A stretch of DNA of 54,484 bases. It comes from Stenotrophomonas pictorum JCM 9942 (GTDB taxonomy: Bacteria; Pseudomonadota; Gammaproteobacteria; Xanthomonadales; Xanthomonadaceae). A program made the translations under genes and the position numbers. The first letter of the stretch is position 1. Every line of letters starts with the position of its first letter. The notes under the pieces are model-generated. The model was not told the origin of the DNA and did no database searches. It saw nothing but the letters and a program-made list of their open reading frames with translations. The stretch covers positions 1 through 54,484 of the forward strand of contig NZ_BAZI01000001.1 in assembly GCF_001310775.1 (NCBI RefSeq), in the 5' to 3' direction. Of the stretch, positions 11,973 to 21,046 are shown in pieces.

Positions 11973-13316
11973 TTACTTGCGCCGTACCAGCAGCCGGTAT
12001 CCGCCGCTGGCGCGGGAGTCGAAGCTGTGGGCCAGCAGTACATAGCGGCCAGCATCCAGCTCGATCTCCAGTGACGGATCAAGACTGGTGTCGCTGTCAT
12101 CCTGCTGCGCGACCTCCTCGCCGTCGCGCATCAGGGTGATCAGGCCATCCAGGCCTGAAGTGCCGGTCATGCTGATCACGTACGTGCCCTTGCGCGGAAT
12201 TTCCAGTGTGTACAGGTCGCGGTTGCCCGGACGCAGCTGCCCCTGGGTTTCGCGGCCGATCGCCAGCTGGGGACGGATCGGACCGTCCGGTGCCGGCGCG
12301 GTGGAAGAGGCAAGCTGGAAAATGCCGCCGCGACCGTTCACCGAGCGCACCGAGACGGTGTACTCGCCCGGATCCAGCACCTGCGACAGGCGCGAGTTCA
12401 CGCCGCCGCCGCCGTCATCGTCGCTCAGGGTGATGTCGCCCCCCTGCACGGTCAGCACGGTGTCCAGCTCGCGGCTGCTGGCATCGAATTGCACGCGGCG
12501 GCGATCGGCAAGGTTGAAAGTGAAGCTGCGGGTTTCGTCGGCACTGACGAAACCGCTGGCCATGCCGTCGACCGGCAACGCCGAGCCGTCGGCGAATACC
12601 AGCCCTTCGGGGAAGTCGGCCCGTTCCACACCCAGATAGAGCGCGCCGGAGGCCTGCGAGAAGCCGCTGGCGGTCACCGTGTAGCGGCCCGGCTGCAGGG
12701 GGGCCACCAGGCGGGAGTTGAGCTGGTTGCCGCCGTCGTCATCTTCCAGGTTGACGCCATTGCCACTCAGTTCCATGCGGCTGTCGAACTCGCTGGATTC
12801 CAGGTCCAGGGTGTACAGCCCGGCCTGGTCGACTTCCAGGGTGTAGGTCTTGCTGCCGTTCTCCAGCCAGTCGGTGATGCGACGGCCGGCGGTCAACGGC
12901 TTGCCGTCATAGGCTACGATCGGTTTGGCCGATAGCTGGAAGGGACCGAACGCGCGCGAGTCGGCGCCACTGACGGCCACCAGATAGGGGCCGGCCTTGT
13001 CGGCGCGCACGCTCAGCGCTGCATTGCCGCGGTCGTCGGATTCGGAGCGCGCCACCAGCACATCACGGTGGAACACCGACAGTGCACCGTTGAGAGCGCC
13101 CTGCAGCTTCAGCGAAACCGCTTGGCCGGCGCCCAGCTGCAGCGAAAACAGCTGGCTGCGGGTGCCATCGCTGTAGTTGATCGGACTGGTGGAAGTGATC
13201 TCGCCAGACACATCGCCCTTGCTGGCGAGCGGACGGGCGGAGGGGGCCGCGTGGACGGGGGAGCTCATGGCGGTGGCAATGGCCAGAGACAGCAATCCTG
13301 CTGCAAATCGCTTCAC
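11973..13316 (-). CDS. Secreted protein of four PPC-like beta-sandwich modules
   Basis: A 447-aa exported protein. The GTG start at 13316 (VKRFAAGLLSLAIATAMSS) has AAGGAA eight bases upstream and begins directly with a signal peptide ending near VHAAPS; the longer in-frame ATG at 13367 would bury this signal. The mature part consists of four similar modules of about 100 aa. They carry recurring motifs of the bacterial pre-peptidase C-terminal (PPC) type: GEITSTSPINYSDGTRSQLF, LEDDDGGNQLNSRL, LSDDDGGGGVNSRL, PGRYTVTASGF, PGEYTVSVRSV. The DDDGG acidic loops suggest Ca2+ binding. No protease or other catalytic domain is attached, so a binding or matrix role is possible but unproven. A paralogue lies directly upstream on the same strand. 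Confidence 0.8.
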   Translation of the reverse strand: MKRFAAGLLSLAIATAMSSPVHAAPSARPLASKGDVSGEITSTSPINYSDGTRSQLFSLQLGAGQAVSLKLQGALNGALSVFHRDVLVARSESDDRGNAALSVRADKAGPYLVAVSGADSRAFGPFQLSAKPIVAYDGKPLTAGRRITDWLENGSKTYTLEVDQAGLYTLDLESSEFDSRMELSGNGVNLEDDDGGNQLNSRLVAPLQPGRYTVTASGFSQASGALYLGVERADFPEGLVFADGSALPVDGMASGFVSADETRSFTFNLADRRRVQFDASSRELDTVLTVQGGDITLSDDDGGGGVNSRLSQVLDPGEYTVSVRSVNGRGGIFQLASSTAPAPDGPIRPQLAIGRETQGQLRPGNRDLYTLEIPRKGTYVISMTGTSGLDGLITLMRDGEEVAQQDDSDTSLDPSLEIELDAGRYVLLAHSFDSRASGGYRLLVRRK

Positions 13317-13453
13317 TTGGACTTCCTTATGGAGAACGTTGGGGAAACGGCGGTGTTCCAGCGGCATCGCCCAGGAGCCCTGGCGGCGCCGGAAATTTTT
13401 GACGTGGGGCGGCGACCACCAGCCGGCAGCAGCGCCGGCGGGTCATTGAATCC

Positions 13454-14635
13454 TCAGTCCACTTCTACTGCGGCAGCAGCATCAGCGGCGGCTGCTGCAG
13501 CCTCGGTGGCGGCATCCTTGCGGTTGCTGTTGGCCGGAGTGGTCACATCAGACCCCAAGTCGGTGGTTTCCAGTTCGAAAACACCTTGCTGGTTGCCGAA
13601 GCCGGTGACCGCGACGGTGTAGCGACCCGGGCCCAGCGGCAGCGACAGACGGGCATTGGTGCCGTTGCCGCCGTCGTCGTCCTCGGCGTCCACGCCCGGG
13701 CCGGTGACATGCAGTACCGAGTCGAAGCCATCGGCGATCGCATCGAACTGGATGTGCCTGGCGCTGTCCAGATTCAGAATGAAGGTGCGGCGGCCGCGCG
13801 AATCCATCATCGACTGCGCGGTCTGGCCGACAGTCAGCGCGGTGCCGTCACGTGTGATCAGGCCCTGGTCGGTGGCCGTCATCGCCACGCCGAGCTTGAA
13901 CGAGCCGGTGCTTCCGTTCAGCGAGGAGGCGGCGATGGTGTAGTCGCCCGGCTCCAGATAGGCGCGGATGCGGGCATTGAGCTGGCCGCCGTTGTCGTCA
14001 TCCTCCACTTCCACATTGCGGCCGTTCAGACGCAGATAGGAGTCGAACGCGCTGGACTCCATGGTGACGGTGTACAGCCCGGCCTTGGCAACCGTGAGTT
14101 TGTATTCCTGCTTGTCGGTGCCGACCAGCCAGTCGGTGATGCGGCTGTCGGCGCCCAGCGGTTTGCCGTCATAGGGCACGACCGTGGCGGTCTTGAGCTT
14201 GAACGGACCGAAGCTGCTGGAACTGGCACTGTTGACGGCGATCAGATAGGTGCCGTCCTTGGGCGCGCGGAAGGCCAGGCCGACCGCGCCGGCGGAGTCG
14301 TCACCTTCACCTTCGTAGCTGGCGGAGGCGCTGGCGATCATGTTCTGCCCGTCGAACACCGCCAGCTGGCCATTGAGTGCGCCGCCCAGTTCCAGCGCTA
14401 CCGCCTCACCGTTTTTCAGGGTCATCCTGTAGCCCTGGTGCCGGCTGCCGTCGTTGTAATTCAAACGGCTGGAGGAAGTGATTTCACCGGAGGTCGCATC
14501 GCCTACCGCCAGGGTGGGGGCGCTGTCGGCAGCGGCGCCGATACCGAGTTTTTGACATGCGGCCAGAGCCAGCGTCAGGGCGATGGCGGCAAAAATACGG
14601 GTGGGGCGGGTTTTCAAGCTGGAGTCCTTGATCAT
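13454..14635 (-). CDS. Lipoprotein paralogue with three PPC-like modules and an Ala-rich tail
   Basis: A 393-aa protein. The start MIKDSSLKTRPTR at 14635 leads into a lipoprotein signal with lipobox LAAC (Cys near residue 27), so the mature protein is probably acylated and held at a membrane. Three PPC-like modules follow, with VEDDDNGGQLNAR, DAEDDDGGNGTNARLS and PGRYTVAVTGFG. They align with modules 1-3 of the neighbouring gene (GEITSSSRLNYNDGS against GEITSTSPINYSDGT; YDGKPLGADSRITDWL against YDGKPLTAGRRITDWL). The last 30 residues are mostly Ala with scattered acids. The pair clearly arose by tandem duplication; one copy is secreted and one lipid-anchored. Function unknown. It is divergent from prfB. 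Confidence 0.78.
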   Translation of the reverse strand: MIKDSSLKTRPTRIFAAIALTLALAACQKLGIGAAADSAPTLAVGDATSGEITSSSRLNYNDGSRHQGYRMTLKNGEAVALELGGALNGQLAVFDGQNMIASASASYEGEGDDSAGAVGLAFRAPKDGTYLIAVNSASSSSFGPFKLKTATVVPYDGKPLGADSRITDWLVGTDKQEYKLTVAKAGLYTVTMESSAFDSYLRLNGRNVEVEDDDNGGQLNARIRAYLEPGDYTIAASSLNGSTGSFKLGVAMTATDQGLITRDGTALTVGQTAQSMMDSRGRRTFILNLDSARHIQFDAIADGFDSVLHVTGPGVDAEDDDGGNGTNARLSLPLGPGRYTVAVTGFGNQQGVFELETTDLGSDVTTPANSNRKDAATEAAAAAADAAAAVEVD

Positions 14636-14799
14636 GCAGGCGGTGTCCGTTTCCCGCCGTTGGCGGGTCCATTCATGAATTCTAACGGCACCGCGTGCCG
14701 GATCCACGCACCGCGTGAAACGGCGGGCGTGTCCGGCGCTGGCGAGGCCCCGCCGATGGTAGAATTCCCGCCTTGTCTGCCTGTTTGATAGACCGACCC

Positions 14800-15925
14800 A
14801 TGATCGAACTGAATCCCATCCGCCAGCGAATCACCGATCTGACCGATCGCGTGGTCTCGCTCAGGGGGTATCTTTGACTACGACGTCAAGAAAGAGCGTC
14901 TTGAAGAAGTAACCCGCGAACTGGAAAACCCCGACATCTGGAACAATCCCGAGTACGCCCAGACCCTGGGCCGGGAGCGTTCGATGCTGGACAAGACCGT
15001 CAGCGGCATCGCCGCGGTGCTCGATGGCATGACCGATGCCACCGAGTTGCTGGAGCTTGCGGAAAGCGAGCAGGACGAGGACACCGCGCTGTCGGTGGTC
15101 GCTGACCTGGACAAGCATCAGGCCCACATCGAGAAGCTGGAGTTCCAGCGCATGTTCTCCGGGCAGATGGACAGCTGCAACGCGTTCGTCGACATCCAGG
15201 CGGGCGCGGGCGGTACCGAAGCCCAGGACTGGGCGGAAATCATGCTGCGCATGTACCTGCGCTGGTGCGAGTCGCGCGGTTGGAAGACCGAGCTGATGGA
15301 AGTGTCCGGCGGCGACGTGGCTGGCATCAAATCGGCCACGTTCCGGGTCGAAGGCGAGTTCGCCTACGGCTGGTTGAAGACCGAGATCGGCGTGCACCGG
15401 CTGGTGCGCAAGTCGCCGTTCGATTCGGACAACCGCCGGCACACCAGTTTCACCTCGGTGTTCGTGTCGCCCGAAGTCGATGACAACATCGAAATCGACA
15501 TCAACCCCGCCGATCTGCGTACCGACGTGTATCGCTCTTCCGGCGCGGGTGGCCAGCACGTCAACAAGACCGAGTCGGCGGTGCGTATCACCCACATCCC
15601 GACCAATACGGTGGTCGCCTGCCAGACCGGTCGCAGCCAGCACCAGAACCGCGACACCGCGATGAAGATGCTGGCCGCCAAGCTCTATGAGCTGGAAGTG
15701 CAGAAGCGCAACAGCGAGCGTGACGCACTGGAAGCGACCAAGTCCGACATTGGCTGGGGCAGCCAGATCCGCAATTACGTGCTCGACCAGAGCCGTATCA
15801 AGGATCTGCGTACCGGTATCGAGCGGACCGACACCCAGAAGGTGCTGGATGGCGACCTGGATGAGTTCATCGAGGCCAGTCTGAAGTCCGGCCTGGAAGC
15901 GGGCGCCAAACGCAACGACGCGTAA
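14800..15925 (+). CDS. prfB: Peptide chain release factor 2, with programmed +1 frameshift
   Basis: RF2 terminates translation at UGA and UAA. The first frame, from ATG 14800, encodes 25 residues and meets an in-frame TGA at 14875-14877. Reading continues in the +1 frame from GAC at 14876, giving 374 aa. The site has the classical layout: an internal Shine-Dalgarno-like AGGGGG, then TAT CTT TGA C. Low RF2 makes the ribosome pause at UGA and slip, so the protein regulates its own synthesis. The anticodon-like SPF tripeptide is at residues 205-207 and the catalytic GGQ at 250-252, the same numbers as in E. coli. This is the one frame change in the window I regard as genuine. lysS follows, as in many bacteria. 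Confidence 0.96.
14863..14878 (+). promoter_or_regulatory. RF2 recoding (+1 frameshift) site
   Basis: The order is AGGGGG, TAT, CTT, TGA, C. The purine-rich stretch pairs with 16S rRNA, CTT is the slippery codon and UGA-C is a poor stop context. This is the conserved autoregulatory site of prfB. Confidence 0.95.
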
Positions 15926-16023
15926 TCCGGAGTGGCCCGGCATGGGCCCTCCATCGCTGTACAGTGCGGCGACACCCTCTGGTCGTCGCACTTTGTTCTC
16001 TCCCCCAAGTGAATACCAAAGCC

Positions 16024-17543
16024 ATGAACGAACAGACTCCGGTAACGCCGCAGCCTCCCGTCGACGAGAACAGCCTCATCGCCGAGCGTCGCGCGAAACT
16101 CAAGGCGCTGCGCGGGCAGGGCATCGCGTACCCGAATGATTTCCGCCGCGAGGATTTCGCCGGCGCGCTGCAGGCCGAGTTTGCCGACGCCGAGACCTGG
16201 ACCTCCGAGGCGCTGGAAGCCTCCGGTCGCACGGTGAAGATGGCCGGTCGCCTGATGGCCAAGCGGGTGATGGGCAAGGCCAGCTTTGCCCAGATCCAGG
16301 ACGAGAGCGGCCGCATCCAGTTGTTCCTGCAGTCCACCGCGCTGGGCGATGCCTACGCCGCCTTCAAGGGCTGGGACGTGGGCGACATCATTGCCGTGGA
16401 AGGTGGCCTGACCCGTACCAAGACCGGCGAGTTGTCGGTCAAGGCCAATAGCATCCGCCTGCTGACAAAATCGCTGCGTCCGTTGCCGGACAAGTGGCAT
16501 GGCCTGGCCGACGTGGAGCAGCGCTACCGTCAGCGCTACGTGGACCTGATCGTGACCCCGGAGTCGCGCGAGGTCTTCATCAAGCGCTCCAAGATCATCC
16601 GTGCGATGCGTGCCTGGCTGGACAGCCGCGACTTCCTGGAAGTCGAGACGCCGATGATGCATTACATCCCCGGCGGCGCCACGGCCAAGCCGTTCACCAC
16701 CCATCACAACGCGCTGGATCTGGACCTGTACCTGCGTGTGGCGCCGGAGCTGTACCTGAAGCGGCTGGTCGTTGGTGGCCTGGAGCGCGTGTACGAAATC
16801 AACCGCAACTTCCGCAACGAAGGCGTCAGCACCCGCCACAACCCGGAATTCACCATGATGGAGCTGTACGAGCCTACGCCACGTACAACGAAGTGATGGA
16901 CTTGACCGAAGGGGTGATCCGCGATGTCGCTCAGCAGGTGCTGGGCACCACCATCGTGGAGTGGGACGGAGCGAGCATCGATCTGGGCGCGCCGTTCCGT
17001 CGTTGGCGCATGGATGAGGCAGTGCGTCACCACAATCCGGAAATCAGCCTGGCCGATTGCACCGACCATGCGGCACTGCTGCGTCATTGCGAACGCCTCA
17101 AGCTCAAGGTCAAGCCGTCATATGGCTGGGGTCGGCTGTTGCTGGAGATCTTCGAGGCGACCGTCGAGCACACCCTGGTCCAACCCACCTTCATCACCGA
17201 TCATCCGATCGAAGTCTCGCCGCTGGCCCGCGCCAGCGACACCCGCCCCGGCTATACCGACCGCTTCGAGTTGTTCATCAATGGCAAGGAGCTGGCCAAC
17301 GGCTTCTCCGAATTGAACGATCCCGAGGACCAGGCGGCGCGTTTCCAGGCGCAGGTGGAGGCGAAGGAGGGGGGTGACGACGAGGCCATGCATTACGACT
17401 CGGACTATATCCGTGCGCTGGAGTACGGCATGGCGCCGACCGGCGGCCTGGGGATCGGTATCGACCGACTGGTGATGCTGCTGACCGGCCGCAGCTCCAT
17501 CCGCGACGTGTTGCTGTTCCCCTACATGCGCCCGGAAAACTGA
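16024..17543 (+). CDS. lysS: Lysyl-tRNA synthetase, class II (one-base frameshift near 16872)
   Basis: A 506-aa enzyme that charges tRNA-Lys. The N-terminal OB-fold anticodon domain spans about residues 60-165 ([20 protein letters not shown]). The class II catalytic core has motif 2 [20 protein letters not shown] and motif 3 [13 protein letters not shown] near the end. The frame is lost at GAGCCTACGCC; one G restores [19 protein letters not shown]. LysS is essential here unless a second copy exists, so a base-call deletion is likely. The start [23 protein letters not shown] at 16024 fits the family. It follows prfB by 98 bp. A 9-bp hairpin without a T tract (17594-17616) lies downstream, before rpfG. 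Confidence 0.93.
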
Positions 17544-17593
17544 GGCATTCCGCGGCAGGCATGGCGCCTGTCCATGGATATGGTCTAGTGTGA

Positions 17594-17616
17594 CGGCCAG
17601 CGATAGCCGCTGGCCG
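17594..17616 (+). other. Stem-loop between lysS and rpfG
   Basis: CGGCCAGCG, a 5-nt loop, then CGCTGGCCG: a perfect 9-bp stem without a following T run. It may reduce lysS read-through into rpfG or form part of the rpfG leader. Confidence 0.4.
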
Positions 17617-17712
17617 TGCCGCTGGTGCGTATCTGTGATGTGGCATGTTGCACAGTGCGCGGGCCCGGTCGAATATGTTGCAGCGATCAGGCCGCACAGG
17701 GGCAGCGCGAAA

Positions 17713-18864
17713 ATGGCGTGTGACATGCAGCAGGTAGCCCGCGATGCTTGCGAGGCTGCTCAACTTCCAGATCACAGCAGTTTCACCGGACACTACAACC
17801 ACATGGGCTTGGATATCGTCATCGTCGATGACCAGACGTCTGCGCGGACCATGCTTCGGCATGTGATTGAGGACATCGCATCCGAACTGCGGGTGCATGA
17901 TTTTGCAGACCCGCTCAAAGCGCTGGCCTGGTGTGACACCCATGAGGCCGACCTGTTGCTGCTGGACTACCGCATGCCGGAGCTGGATGGCCTGGAGTTC
18001 GCCCGGCGCTTGCGGCGGCTCCCGCACAATCGCGATATACCCATCGTTTTGATTACGGTGGTGGGTGATGAGCCGCTGCGCCAGGCGGCGCTGGAGGCCG
18101 GGGTTATCGATTTTCTGGTCAAGCCGATCCGCCCCCGTGAACTGAGGGCGCGTTGCCACAACCTCCTGCAGCTGCGCCAGCAAGGGCAGAGCGTGAAGCA
18201 GCGGGCGCTGTCGCTGGAGCAGCGGTTGCTGGCCAGCATGAACGAGGTCGAAGAGCGCGAGCGCGAAACCCTGTCGCGGCTGGCTCGGGCCATCGAATAT
18301 CGCGATGCCGGTACCAGCGCCTATCTGGAGCGGATGTCGCATGTTGCCGGGCTGATCGCCGAGCAGCTCGGGCTGCCGCCCGAAGAAGCACGCGCCATCG
18401 AGATGGCGGCGCCGTTGCATGACATGGGCAAGATCGCCATTCCCGATGCCATCCTGCTCAAGGCCGGCAAGTTGGACGAGGCCGAAATGGCGGTCATGCG
18501 ACGTCATCCCCGCATCGGCTACGAGCTGCTCAGTGGCAGCAACAGCCGCTTCATCCAGCTGGGAGCCACGATCGCGCTGCGTCACCACGAGCGTTTTGAT
18601 GGCAGCGGCTATCCTGATGGCCTGGTCGGTGAGGCGATTCCTCTGGAAGCGCGGATCGTGGCGGTGGCCGACGTGTTCGATGCACTGATCTCGCCGCGGC
18701 CATACAAGGAGGCGTGGACGATGGATGCAACTCTTGCGTATCTGTACGCCCAGCGTGGGCGTCTGTTCTGCCCGCGCTGTGTCGATGCGTTGCTGCGTGC
18801 GCGCGAAGAGCTGGAACAGGTCTGCGCGCAGTATTCGTCCGCGTTCCCGAGACCGGAAGCCTGA
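17713..18864 (+). CDS. rpfG: RpfG, response regulator with HD-GYP cyclic-di-GMP phosphodiesterase
   Basis: The output regulator of DSF sensing. Its receiver domain accepts phosphate from RpfC and its HD-GYP domain hydrolyses c-di-GMP, which in Xanthomonas controls virulence factors, motility and biofilm dispersal. With the start at 17713, the receiver has DD at 39-40, phospho-acceptor Asp85 in LLLLDYRMPE and Lys137 in FLVKPIRP. The HD-GYP domain has HDMGK at 236-240, HHE at 291-293 and GSGYPDG at 297-303, all key residues intact. I chose 17713 because AGGGG lies about 10 bp upstream. ATG 17725 (379 aa, close to the 378 aa of X. campestris) or 17803 (immediately before the domain) are alternatives. 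It is followed after 1 bp by rpfC, without an rpfH gene between. Confidence 0.93.
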   Translation: MACDMQQVARDACEAAQLPDHSSFTGHYNHMGLDIVIVDDQTSARTMLRHVIEDIASELRVHDFADPLKALAWCDTHEADLLLLDYRMPELDGLEFARRLRRLPHNRDIPIVLITVVGDEPLRQAALEAGVIDFLVKPIRPRELRARCHNLLQLRQQGQSVKQRALSLEQRLLASMNEVEERERETLSRLARAIEYRDAGTSAYLERMSHVAGLIAEQLGLPPEEARAIEMAAPLHDMGKIAIPDAILLKAGKLDEAEMAVMRRHPRIGYELLSGSNSRFIQLGATIALRHHERFDGSGYPDGLVGEAIPLEARIVAVADVFDALISPRPYKEAWTMDATLAYLYAQRGRLFCPRCVDALLRAREELEQVCAQYSSAFPRPEA

Positions 18865-18865
18865 G

Positions 18866-21046
18866 ATGCGTGCGGTGTTCGCCGGGCTGAAGCGGCGGCT
18901 TTCGCAGCGCACCGATAGCGAGCACGCACAGGCGTTCGTGCGGATCGTGCTGATCGCGCTGATCCTGGCTTATGTGCTGTTGTCATCCCCTAGCTGGGGC
19001 TTGCCAGCCGGGCAGCTGCGGCTGGTGGTGACATTGATCCTGATCGCCCAGGGCCTGTCGCTGGTGCTGATGGGCTGGTTGCTGTGGCGTCCGGCGCGTT
19101 CGGATCTGCGCCGCATTCTCGGCATGGTCGATGACTATGCGCTGATGTCCATCGCGATGAGTGCGATCGGCGAACCGATGGCCCCCATCTATGTCGTGGT
19201 GATGTGGGTCACTGTTGGCAACGGTATGCGCTATGGCAACCGCTATCTGTGGCTTGCAGTGGCCATGGCGACACTCAGTTTCGGGGTGACGCTCACGCTG
19301 AGCGACTACTGGCAGCGCAATCTGGGTCTGGGCGTTGGTCTGCTGGTGGGATTGGCGGCAATTCCGCTGTATTTCGCCAGTCTGTTGAAGCAGCTGACCG
19401 AGGCGATGGCGGAGGCACGCCGCGCCAGTGATGCCAAAAGCCGGTTCCTGGCCAATATGAGCCATGAGTTCCGCACGCCGCTCAATGGCCTGTCGGGCAT
19501 GACCGAACTGCTGGCCACCACGCGGCTGGATGATGAGCAGCGCGAGTGTCTGAACACGATCCAGGCATCGGCCAGCAGCCTGCTGGCGCTGGTGGAGGAG
19601 GTGCTGGATATCTCGGCGATCGAGGCCGGCAAGCTGCGCGTGGACGCGCGCGATTTCTCTTTGGCCGAGCTGATCCAGTCCATCGGCCTGATTCTCCAGC
19701 CTCAAGCGCGTGCCAAGCAGCTGGACTACCGGGTGTTCGTGGAAACCGGCGTACCCGATGGCCTGCACGGCGACGCTGCGCACCTGCGCCAGATCCTGCT
19801 CAATCTTGCTGGCAATGCGGTGAAGTTCACCGACAGCGGCAGGGTTGAAATCCGGGTGTCGATGCGGGCGGCAGCGGGCGATCATGCACTGCGGATCCGT
19901 TTCGATGTTCTGGATACGGGTATTGGCGTGGCCCCGTCATTGCGCCCGCGCCTGTTCGAGCCGTTCGAGCAGGCGGACGTGTCCCTGGCCCGGCGCTATG
20001 AAGGGACCGGGCTGGGAACGGCCATCGCCAAGGGGTTGACGCAGACGTTGGGAGGTGAGATCGGCTACCAGGACAACCCGGGCGGCGGCAGCTGCTTCTG
20101 GGTGGAAGTGCCGCTTGTCCCGGCGCAGGCCGGGGACGTCGCGCGTGCGCCGGTCGCGTTGGATAGCCCGGAGGCCATCGCCGAGGCGTTCCCCAATGTC
20201 ATCTCGTTTTCCGACCCGTTCCGGCGCCATCGGGCACGGGTTCCCAGCCTGCAGGTGCTGGTGGCCGATGACCACGAGGCCAACCGGATGGTGCTGCAGC
20301 GCATGCTGCAGAAAGCCGGTCATCGCGTGCAGTGCGTCAACGGTGCCGAGGCGGTCCTTGATCTGCTCGCCGAGTGTGAGTTCGATGTGGTGATTGTCGA
20401 TCTGCACATGCCCGGCATGAGTGGTCTGGACATGCTCAGGCAGCTGCGTGTGATGCAGGCCGGTGGTGGACCGCGCACCCCGGTCGTGATCCTCAGTGCC
20501 GATGTGACCCCGGATGCGATCCAGCGCTGTACGCAGGCTGGTGCGCACACGTTCATGGCCAAGCCGGTGGTAGCGGCCAAACTGCTGGAAACCCTGGCAA
20601 TCATCGCAGGTGAAGGTGACGCGCGCAGCCCGGCGACCCGCACCGTCATCGAAGCGCCGGTGACCGGCGATGACGTGTTGAACCCGGATGTGCTGGATGA
20701 GCTGGCGACGCTGGGCCTGGGCGAAGGCTTCGAGCGCGAGTTCATACGCCAGTGCATGACCGATCTTGTCACCTGCAGCGACGCGGTGGGGGCAGCCAGC
20801 GAGCAAGGTGACTGGGAGCGTATGCGCGAGCAGGCCCATGCGGTGAAGGGCGTGGCCGGCAATCTGGGTCTGACCCGGGTGGCAGCGCTGGGCGGCGAGC
20901 TGATGGCGATGGCCGACTGGCAGTTGCGCAGTGAAGGCGCACAGTGCCTGCCCCGTCTCCAGGCGGCGCTGCTGGAGGGGCGGCAGGCATTGGATGCGCG
21001 CGCGGCACGGCGCACGCACCCCCAGGGTGATGAAACCGCAGGCTGA
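18866..21046 (+). CDS. rpfC: RpfC, hybrid sensor histidine kinase for DSF
   Basis: A 726-residue inner-membrane hybrid kinase, the same length as in Xanthomonas campestris. Residues 20-175 contain about five hydrophobic segments (input domain). The dimerisation/phosphoacceptor box NMSHEFRTPLNGLS has its His near 200, the ATPase has NLAGNAVKFTD, DTGIGV and GTGLGTAIAKG, and the receiver phospho-Asp is Asp512 in VIVDLHMPGM. A C-terminal HPt domain follows with its His near 658 (AHAVKGVAGNLG). This is a complete His-Asp-His relay to RpfG. RpfC is also known to restrain RpfF by direct binding through its receiver. It starts 1 bp after rpfG. Its stop codon abuts the stop codon of convergent rpfF. 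Confidence 0.95.
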   Translation: MRAVFAGLKRRLSQRTDSEHAQAFVRIVLIALILAYVLLSSPSWGLPAGQLRLVVTLILIAQGLSLVLMGWLLWRPARSDLRRILGMVDDYALMSIAMSAIGEPMAPIYVVVMWVTVGNGMRYGNRYLWLAVAMATLSFGVTLTLSDYWQRNLGLGVGLLVGLAAIPLYFASLLKQLTEAMAEARRASDAKSRFLANMSHEFRTPLNGLSGMTELLATTRLDDEQRECLNTIQASASSLLALVEEVLDISAIEAGKLRVDARDFSLAELIQSIGLILQPQARAKQLDYRVFVETGVPDGLHGDAAHLRQILLNLAGNAVKFTDSGRVEIRVSMRAAAGDHALRIRFDVLDTGIGVAPSLRPRLFEPFEQADVSLARRYEGTGLGTAIAKGLTQTLGGEIGYQDNPGGGSCFWVEVPLVPAQAGDVARAPVALDSPEAIAEAFPNVISFSDPFRRHRARVPSLQVLVADDHEANRMVLQRMLQKAGHRVQCVNGAEAVLDLLAECEFDVVIVDLHMPGMSGLDMLRQLRVMQAGGGPRTPVVILSADVTPDAIQRCTQAGAHTFMAKPVVAAKLLETLAIIAGEGDARSPATRTVIEAPVTGDDVLNPDVLDELATLGLGEGFEREFIRQCMTDLVTCSDAVGAASEQGDWERMREQAHAVKGVAGNLGLTRVAALGGELMAMADWQLRSEGAQCLPRLQAALLEGRQALDARAARRTHPQGDETAG

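Noticed and set aside
12000-14600. Repeated blocks considered as CRISPR or tandem DNA repeats
   Set aside because: The repeats are approximately 100-aa protein modules with diverged DNA, not short identical repeats with spacers.
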